NCBI GenBank assembly: GCA_947561715.1
Contig: OX387200.1
Coordinates: 4,962,501 to 5,026,500 of the forward strand
Direction: 5' to 3'
Length of the DNA: 64,000 nt
DNA from: Ascidia mentula
Lineage: Eukaryota; Chordata; Ascidiacea; Phlebobranchia; Ascidiidae
Below are positions 11,596 through 20,500 of the stretch, one piece after another (the first letter of the stretch is position 1; each line of letters opens with the position of its first letter). The translations under genes were made by a program, and so were the position numbers. Under the pieces are notes generated by a model. That model had not been told where the DNA came from. It was given only the letters and a program-made list of their open reading frames with translations, and ran no database searches.

Positions 11596-14500
11596 CTAGA
11601 TGGCGACAGAGAGTTAAAGTTGAACATGTGTATGTCAGTTATTTTGGAAAAACTGCCAAGTCAACTATACATATGATAAGAATAGCGAAATGGCAATTTT
11701 GCTGAAACCAAAACAACTCAAAGTGATAACTTATTCAAGCGAAATGTGGTGCAAAGTGGCGAACCTGCAGTGAACGACCATGGGAGCAGTGTTTTCGGCA
11801 TGGGCTTCCACCGCTAGCTTATGAAGACGGAATATGGCAGAGGTGGTGTGGGGAATGCCGTGGTCGGGCCAACCCAGGTACTGGAATTGTCTGATCTCCA
11901 TCGGGTTCTGCAATGTAATGTATTAACGGTGCCCTTCCTGAAAGTGTGTGTATCTTGCCAGGTATAGTGAGTCACCTGTAAACGTGGCGTGCTGACCAGG
12001 AATGTCCGGCATATGACGTTACCATGGCTTGACTCGTGCGTCGTTCTCACGCTACAGCATCCAAACTGGGTCTCATTACCTATGTGAGGCCAGTACTGGT
12101 GGCATTTTACCTAGCAAGGAAACAACAGATCATCCACGATATTCGCTTTGGGAAGAACTTACATTGAAAATATTTTGATCCAACTATAGGTAAAAATATG
12201 GGTAAAGTGCGGTTGTGATTTTGTTCCATTAACGCTAAAAACTAGAAGTGCGATGCTGCATTCAAAAGGAGAGTTTGGTGTTTTGTACAAAATTTGTGCT
12301 ACAAATGTTCAAATGACTGTTCGTGCACATGTGTACAATATGAAGGAGTAGCGTGAAACTGTATTTGCTATTTTTAATCGAACAAAAGTCAAATGTTTTT
12401 AAAATAGTTTTTATATAGTACCTTGAAGTCCTCTAGTAGCTGGGTAAGCATCACTATCACACCGCAGTTATTTTCCGTCACCATCCGCCAGAAGTCGCTG
12501 CAGGTCGCCGGTAACGGGCCTTGCGTTGCGATGAACTTTTTCGGCCGCGAATAACCCTGCGAAAATGGCGTGATCGGGGTTACGCGAGGTCATTGCAGGT
12601 TTGACAGTAGTTCCTTACGTTAATGTAGGAAGCGTTTATGTAATCGCCCATCTCCTGGGTGAATGCTTTTTGCAGTGGTACTCTTGCATCGTCGCCTGAA
12701 AAATCACATAACTTTAGTATTAGTATTTTTTGACCACACCGGGATTTGAATCCAGGATATCCTGGCCACGAATCCCGATCAGGTTTTCTTATAGGTATAT
12801 AGGTCGGACACTTGACCAATGCTGCCAATTTACCATTGGATCGGAATTGTGGTCGGATTTGCAAGTGGTGCTTCTTGTGGATAGAAACAAAGACCTTCAA
12901 GGAACTTAAAGTAAAAGTTACAACAATGCCTTGCTGGAAACCTCACTTCCGCAACGTTACCGAAAATAATCCCATGACAAGGCAAAAATTCATAGAATAA
13001 TAGATCACTGCCAGTCAGTTGCCTTGGATATTCAAAAGCTTATCAGCCATTCTTAGTTGAACGACAATAGAAAACCTTTAGAGGAACCCAGCAAAAAACT
13101 ATGACTCATAATAGAAAGAATGATGTGAAAGGACACGATCGCCACCAATCAATATGACACAATGAAACGAAAATTGACTCATTTGAGGAAGTACAGATTA
13201 AGGTAAGCACCGAAAGCTAAACAACTCACTTGGTAGAGTGTCATGAAAACGGTTCTTGCCTTGCGCCGTCGCTCTTTTGCCATAGTCGGTACTCACCCGG
13301 GACTTCCCCTCCAAGCTAGAGAGTACTTCCTGTTTGCATTATATTAAGCGTTTAGGTTCGCAATTCAATCACAAATAACAGGAGCATTTTTATTTGTCAT
13401 GTACATCATGCAGGCCTTACTTCGAATTCGCGACGAAATTGTTGATCCTCGTCAGATCTCTTTTGGTTGAAAGTGGCCAAAAGGGACTCTGCGTCGATCG
13501 CGAACTCACTTAGTCGTACTGAATCTTCTTAACATCAAAACACAAAGGGATAAGCAAGGTTATCATCGTCACAGACCAAACAAATAAGCACGCTGCATTT
13601 TGATGCAGAAATTAGATTTTGTTCAGAAACATTGGCCAATATCGAAGGATTTTGTGGGGTGTGAATTAATAAATCCACTTCAGCCTAACAAAAACTACCA
13701 ATTTTTCTGTACATTTCGCCGCTACACCATTGCTCTTGGCAACACATATAATTACGTGTATTCTTCGAGTATACCTGTGTGTAATAACGGCATCTCATGA
13801 TTCTCTACGGCATCTTGGCGTCGCAGCAGTTGTTTTCTAGATAATTTAGATAATGAAATAAAACAAATGTTCTGGGGTAGCAGAAGATAGTACAAAGACG
13901 TAAGTTCATTCGTATTGTGCCAGAATGTAAACCTCCAACATCTGGTGTGAAAGTATTACAAAAAATAAATCTTGACATTTTAAACCATCAAAACAATTCT
14001 CATTTCTGAAACGGGTTTTCACAGTTAGGTAAGGGAGTAATACCTTCTGCACATTATGACGATGACAACTATGCCGACGAGAATGATAACAACAACTGCC
14101 ACAACAGCGTATTGAAGTGCACTTGAACCCGAAGGATGACGTTGAGAATCGGCACCTTCACAAAGCAATTTATGTGTGATAGTTTATTTTTAAAGATATA
14201 CATCAATAAAGATGCAACAGCAAGTTTGGTTTGAAAAAAATTACTACATGTTCTAAAGCATTTGCGAAAATAATTTTTTAGGCTCACGCACTTTTGGGTG
14301 CCAGGAAAAGAAATATTCAGAAAATATCTTCAAATTATACAAGTCCCTGTCAGTTGCTGGGTACCAGGCTAGGTGAGGCCTATTGGGTCACTACAGTGGC
14401 CCTGTCTGTGCTAATAAGTACAATAAGTTTGCACTCAATAAAGTACCTGTGCACTGGGGAGCTGTTGGACTCCATCCAGAACTCACACACCAGGAACTTG

Positions 14501-17500
14501 CTGTTGAACTTGGCTTGTAACCAGGGGAGCATGTAAAGTTACATTTTGTGTTGTAGTTGCATGAGCTCGAAGTGCATTGTGGAATGCAGAAAACTGATTG
14601 CATATTAGTACCAGGTTGCAGTGCTGGACATGTGATAGCTGTTAATCAAAACAATCCATTAAAAATTTCTATAAACCTTAAAGGTTACTCACAACACACT
14701 CTATAAAAACCTTAAAGGTTACAAACCTTGCACAGTAATATTGGTGGAGGCTGTAGTGGTTTGTCCATTTACAGTGGCTGAACATTTATATTTACCGCTA
14801 TCACTGAAGAGTGGCTACAAAAAGTTATAAAACATCAAAAATGAAAACATTTTCGTTGCATGTTAAATATTAAGGCAACAAGCCTCTGATTTGAGTCAGC
14901 GCATTTTTAGAAAAATCGAATTTGCTTATATGCTACAAACATTATGTGCCATAAGCTAATAAACCTGTTGACATCAATTAGAGGCTTGTTGCTTCCTTAA
15001 AACACATAAAATGATTTAAAGAAAAGACAATGCCTACAGAGGCCAGATCATTTTGTTGCAGATAGAAGATTTTAGAACAAAAACCAGAAACACAAAATGT
15101 GAACACAAATATGGACACAAGAATCATAGCAGGTGTTTACCTGGTTAAAATGTAAACAAGCCTTGTTTGAAGATTGTAAAAATGTTTGGTAAATACGACT
15201 CATGGGTAACGAAACCCATTTAGGTTTTGGCAAAGGATTTCCATAACCTGTGCACCCAACTGCACAGTTTGTTATATTATCAAATCGATTAACAGTGAAG
15301 GATTCAGTCGAAACCATCAGAAGGGCATTTTCTGTTATTTATAAATAATGTGTTTAACTAGAGTAACTTTTTAATAAAAGTTTAACCCACCAAGCACATT
15401 GATATAAATATATCCTGTTATACTGATGCTTGTTGCAGGACCAATACTGCATGTGACTGAAAATGTGGTGCTGTTTTGTAAAGCAGTACTTGATACTCTG
15501 CAAAAAGTTTTATTTAGGGTATAAATTCTTTTTTTGTAAAAACTGTAATTTAAATACAAAAGTGATGGGAATAGTTGAAGACTTACAAATAATTGAGGGT
15601 TCTGTCTGTAAGTGATATTGGAGACCAATTGTGGGTTTTTGAGCCCATTGTCAAGTGACAATTTACTTGTTTCGTCAATGGATTGAGCACTCGAACATAA
15701 ATTGTCAAACTTCTACCCCTTTTCACGTTCACAGATGATTTTGTTTGAATTGTCAAAGTTCCTGAAAGTGTTGGCCAACAAAGATTGTATGATGATTGTT
15801 TAAAAAACATCAAGTTAAATTCAGCATCAAATAAAAACAAAACAGTTATAATATTATCAAATATTCAACATATTGTTAAACAGTATAAAAAATACATATT
15901 TCCAAACATACTTGAAGCACACCGTGGACCATAGTAGTATTTTGTACAAGTACAAGTATAACTGCATCCTAGTGGCTGACAGGTCCCACCATTTACACAT
16001 TGATGATTTGTACAACTAGAATGCCCATACACTGCATAGAAAAACAGTACAAGCTTTAAATATAAAAACAAAAAACTGCTCCATATTAATAATGTTTGTT
16101 TTTAAACAAAGCGATCTGTGACAGCTCGGATGGATTTTGATGAGAAAAATATATTTCGCCTAAACATCATCATCAATTTCTCCAACTTATTCAAATAATT
16201 ATATCGAAATGGTGTGCGATCGACAGCCTGCCAAGGGCCTTTGGTTTTTAAACTGATGTTTATTGGTCATTAATTACATTGCTCCGCATTAGTAAAATTC
16301 TACCTTTCTTTTCACAAACAAACTTTGCTGTTGTTCCAGTGCAGCCATATGCATAAAGGTCATTTGGTGCTTGGTTTGAAATCACAGCACATGTATCTCC
16401 ACTTCTACCAATAACTAAATAAGCAATAACAGATGATAAACCAGGGATCAATGAGTGGCATCATGGCATGGCAAGTGATTTCAAAATTTGTAAACTGGAA
16501 TGTTACTTCAAAAAGAATGTGAAGTGACCTGGATTCTGATATTCACCGTCAACAATTGTTAAACAGATATGTCTATATTTGTGAAGGAACATAAATAGCT
16601 ACACAAACATACATACTACATAACCAACATTAGTAAATGCAAGATACACTTGGTTCATACATATATTTGTGATTCCCTTGCACAGTATTATAATTCACAA
16701 TAAAATATCAGGTAAGGCCAATATTGCAAACGTTCTAATGCATTATTTTAACTTTTTCTTTTTAAAATGTTGTAAACTGTATGCGTCTGAGTACAACCTT
16801 ACACCCCACCAGTTTTTCCTAGTAGTAACGTGTTGTCATCCCACATCCACATTCCATCTTTTTTGGACAGACCAATAAAATACAAAGACCTTGTTAACTG
16901 GTCTTTAACATTAGAAAACGCAATGCCTGAGGATAAAATTGCCAATCTTGCACTTTTGCCATCACAAAAGTTTACAGCTTGGGTGCGTGTTACTTCATTT
17001 GGTGATATGAAGTATTGACATGATGAGGAAGCAGGTAGTCTTTTCCAGTTGTCTAAAAAAAGTTATTATTATGATTTTATCCATTTCTTGTAACAAAATT
17101 TATTTACAAACAGAATTTGCCATTACTTGCTCTTTAATCACAATAAATCACCACATAAATTACAACTCTGGATTTGATGTTACATCACAAAGACAAACCT
17201 TGATTTTTAGCAACATCACAGAGCTACTGAATGTAATTGTCAGAGTATTTACAAAACTACAACATACATTGATTTTTTAATTAAAGTGTACAAAAGTTAA
17301 TAAAACATAATTTAGGGTAACGAAGCAGTCTTATTTTCTTACACAAAGAATATGTTGAATAATTTTTTGATAATCGGTGTGTAATGAAGCCTGTTGTTAA
17401 ACAGAGCAGCTAACATATTAAGTTAACTTAATAAAAGCTAAAATATTTATAAAAGGAAAACGAAAAATATTTTCCTTCTAATATATTTTGTACATCATAT

Positions 17501-20500
17501 ATTGTTTATCCATTTTACCAAAAATGAAAGGTAATACAGGGACTGCTTAATATAGGTTTGTTTTTATCAGTAGAAGAAGATTGAAATCAAATCCAAATAC
17601 TGGTATAAATAATGCAGTATATTTAACTTTTTTAACCTACTAACAATATATTTGCTGTGGGTTCACTTTTACTATTGTTTTTAGTATCAGGCACTCTTTA
17701 TATAGAATGATTACAATTTAAAGAAATTCTATCCTCGGAAACAGTCAGAAACTAGCTTTTATGTTATTCAACACATTCTCATCTTTTTTCAAACAGAAAT
17801 TAGTTTTAAACCACAATACAAAATACATCTTACATTTACAACTGGGTATTCCATTACTCCATCCACGTTCTGCACATGTTGAAGTTTTTGCTCCAAACAG
17901 TATGTAGTCAGAATTTGAACATGCAAATGAACACTTGGTACCAAATGGACATTGTGTGCCACTGCATTGTGGGCAACCAGCTACCAATATGCTTGCTTGA
18001 GGTCGTGAACAAGTAATTGCTGCAAAAATTATAACCATAACAAAATGTTTAAAACATCCCCAAAAAATCTAAATAACATGCAGATGCAACTAGAGTCCTT
18101 CTACCTTCTGTGTTCAGTTCCTGTTGCTCAATTAAAATCATTACAATCTAAATTAAGTCATATCTATAATTTAGGATTAGGAAGTGTTTACCACTTACCA
18201 GTCACTTTCTGAATGCAAGCAGAATGTAAAAGGTGCAACTGTTGACATTAGTATAGATAAAAGGTAACTAATCCATAGTAATTATAGAATCCTAGCTTTA
18301 TCATGTCAAAGGTAAACAAGAGTCTACCAAATTCATACTGTATTGGACTTAAAATAATGTAAGACTAAGACAGTAGACAGACAGGAAAAGTAAAAGTTAT
18401 TTCAATGAGTATATTACAAAAATATAGTATGAGTGTATTTTGTTTTTTGTAATATTAGTGCAGCAATAACTAAAACAGCCGTCAACCGATAATGTTTAAG
18501 TGAGCTGCAGACAGGACCACGTTTTTGACCGATTCGGTCTCATCATTGTAGATCTGGTGACTTACCACAATACTGCCAGCTAAATATACAGGAAAAGACT
18601 TTAAATTATGAAGTTTCCGTCAGTTGTTGGGTACCAGGCTAAGAACAGTAAGTTTGCAGGAATCAAAAATACCTGTGCACTGGGGAGCTGTTGGAGTCCA
18701 ACCAGAACTTGTACAAAGAGAACTTGTTGTTGTTAAGCTTAGCTTGTAACCAGAGGAGCAAGCAAAATAACATGTTGTGCCATAAGTGCATGAACCATCA
18801 CTACACTGTGCGTTGCAAGTGATTGGTTGCATATTAACACCTCTCTGAAGTACTGGACATCCTGTAAAAAAGCAAAATCTAAATGTTTTTTTCACTATCA
18901 ATATATTTTATTTGATTGTACTGATTCTCTTTTGAAACAAATCTGTTTATTTCTGCACAACACCTGTTTAAACTTTTTGGTTTTATCATGAAAGTCTTTG
19001 TAAACCCTTAATAACCCTTCTTTCCAGATTGAGCAATGCTGTAGTAATCAAAATGGTGCTCAAAAAAGTTTAGAACAGATTTATTTTTGCAACTAAGTCA
19101 GTTAGTGTGCACTCAATAAAATACCTGTGCATCGGGGTGCTGTTGGATTCCATCCAAAAACTCCACACCAGGAACTTGCTGTTGAACTTAGCTTGTAACC
19201 AGGGGAGCATGTAAAGTCACATCTTGTGTTGTAGTTGCATGTGCTCGAAGTGCATTGTGGATTGCAAGAAACTGATTGCATATTAGTGCCAGGTTGCAGT
19301 ACTGGACATGTGATAGCTGTTAATCAAAACAATCCATTAAAAATTTGTCTAGTTGAACATTATCCACACCCATTAGCAGAGTCGCTTACTATCAATAAAA
19401 TTAAAAAGTGCTTATTTATAAGCATACTGTGATAAACGTGTTACAGCAGGCTTTGATGACAAAAAAGGTCATCTTGTGTTGTAATTCATAATGAGCTCCT
19501 TTGGCAATTTACCAAGTGAGTAAATAAAAATCATTTTTTACCAAACAGGTCATCAATAAGAAAATTTTTTGTCTTGTCCAAAGGTAGCGCAGGCCATAAG
19601 GGCAAAAAATTTGTCAGTCATGACAATGGCAAAAATTACACTCACAAAAGATATGTCAGATTGAGCAATGCAGCTTATGATTTATCGATTTAGTCCTTTA
19701 AGTACTAGTTTGTAACACAAATAATTTCCAAATTAAGTTACGTAACATTGTACAACTAAGCTAAACCTTGAAATTTAGGTAATTTAAAATAAACATGCAT
19801 TTTGTGCAATAGAAAATACATTTTTTAATATTCACGCCTTATCCCACTTGACTTAGACACACCACCTAAACTGTTGATGCTGAGATAGAGTTACGTGAAT
19901 GTTTGACAGTATGTAATACCATTGTTATTTAAGCTTAGTTTTTTTCTTTCCTATAGATATTCAAGGTATTTTTGTCCAAACTTACAATGTTTGAGAATCT
20001 TTTTTTCATACTTTACCTTTATTACACTGGACTTCCACCAAGTTTATAAATGTAAATGATCATTCAGACAAACTTTAACACCATTATGTTTGTAATATCA
20101 ATACAGTAAGCTTGCAGCCAAACCACCTGTGCACTGGGGAGGTAATCGAGTCCATGTGGAACTTTTACAAACAGAACTTTTTGCTGAGCTTAGTTTGTAA
20201 CCAGGGGAGCAAGTAAAAGTACAAGATGTATCATACGAACAAACACCAGCACTACAGGGTAGGGCACAAGAGACTGGTTGCATGTTTGTGCATGAAGTAT
20301 GAGTTACAAGTGCACTTGAATGGTTACAGCATAATTGAAATGTTAAATAAATACTATTCTGTTATAAAGCCTTATCATTGCTATGAATTGCAGGTTTTCA
20401 GTAGTAGGCAATTTTGAAATAACTAAAATGGGGTGTACAACCTGGCCCAAATTTTTTTATCCTTAACACCAACCAACCAACAACAAAATGGTGCAATTGC

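Noticed and set aside
12727-12836. A functional tRNA gene
   Set aside because: There is a T-arm but no pairing 5' acceptor strand and no credible anticodon arm.
20127-20285. A further functional CCP exon in copy A
   Set aside because: The CCP core is visible, but no acceptor in a compatible phase precedes it, and the B counterpart carries a frameshift. Listed as decayed in B.
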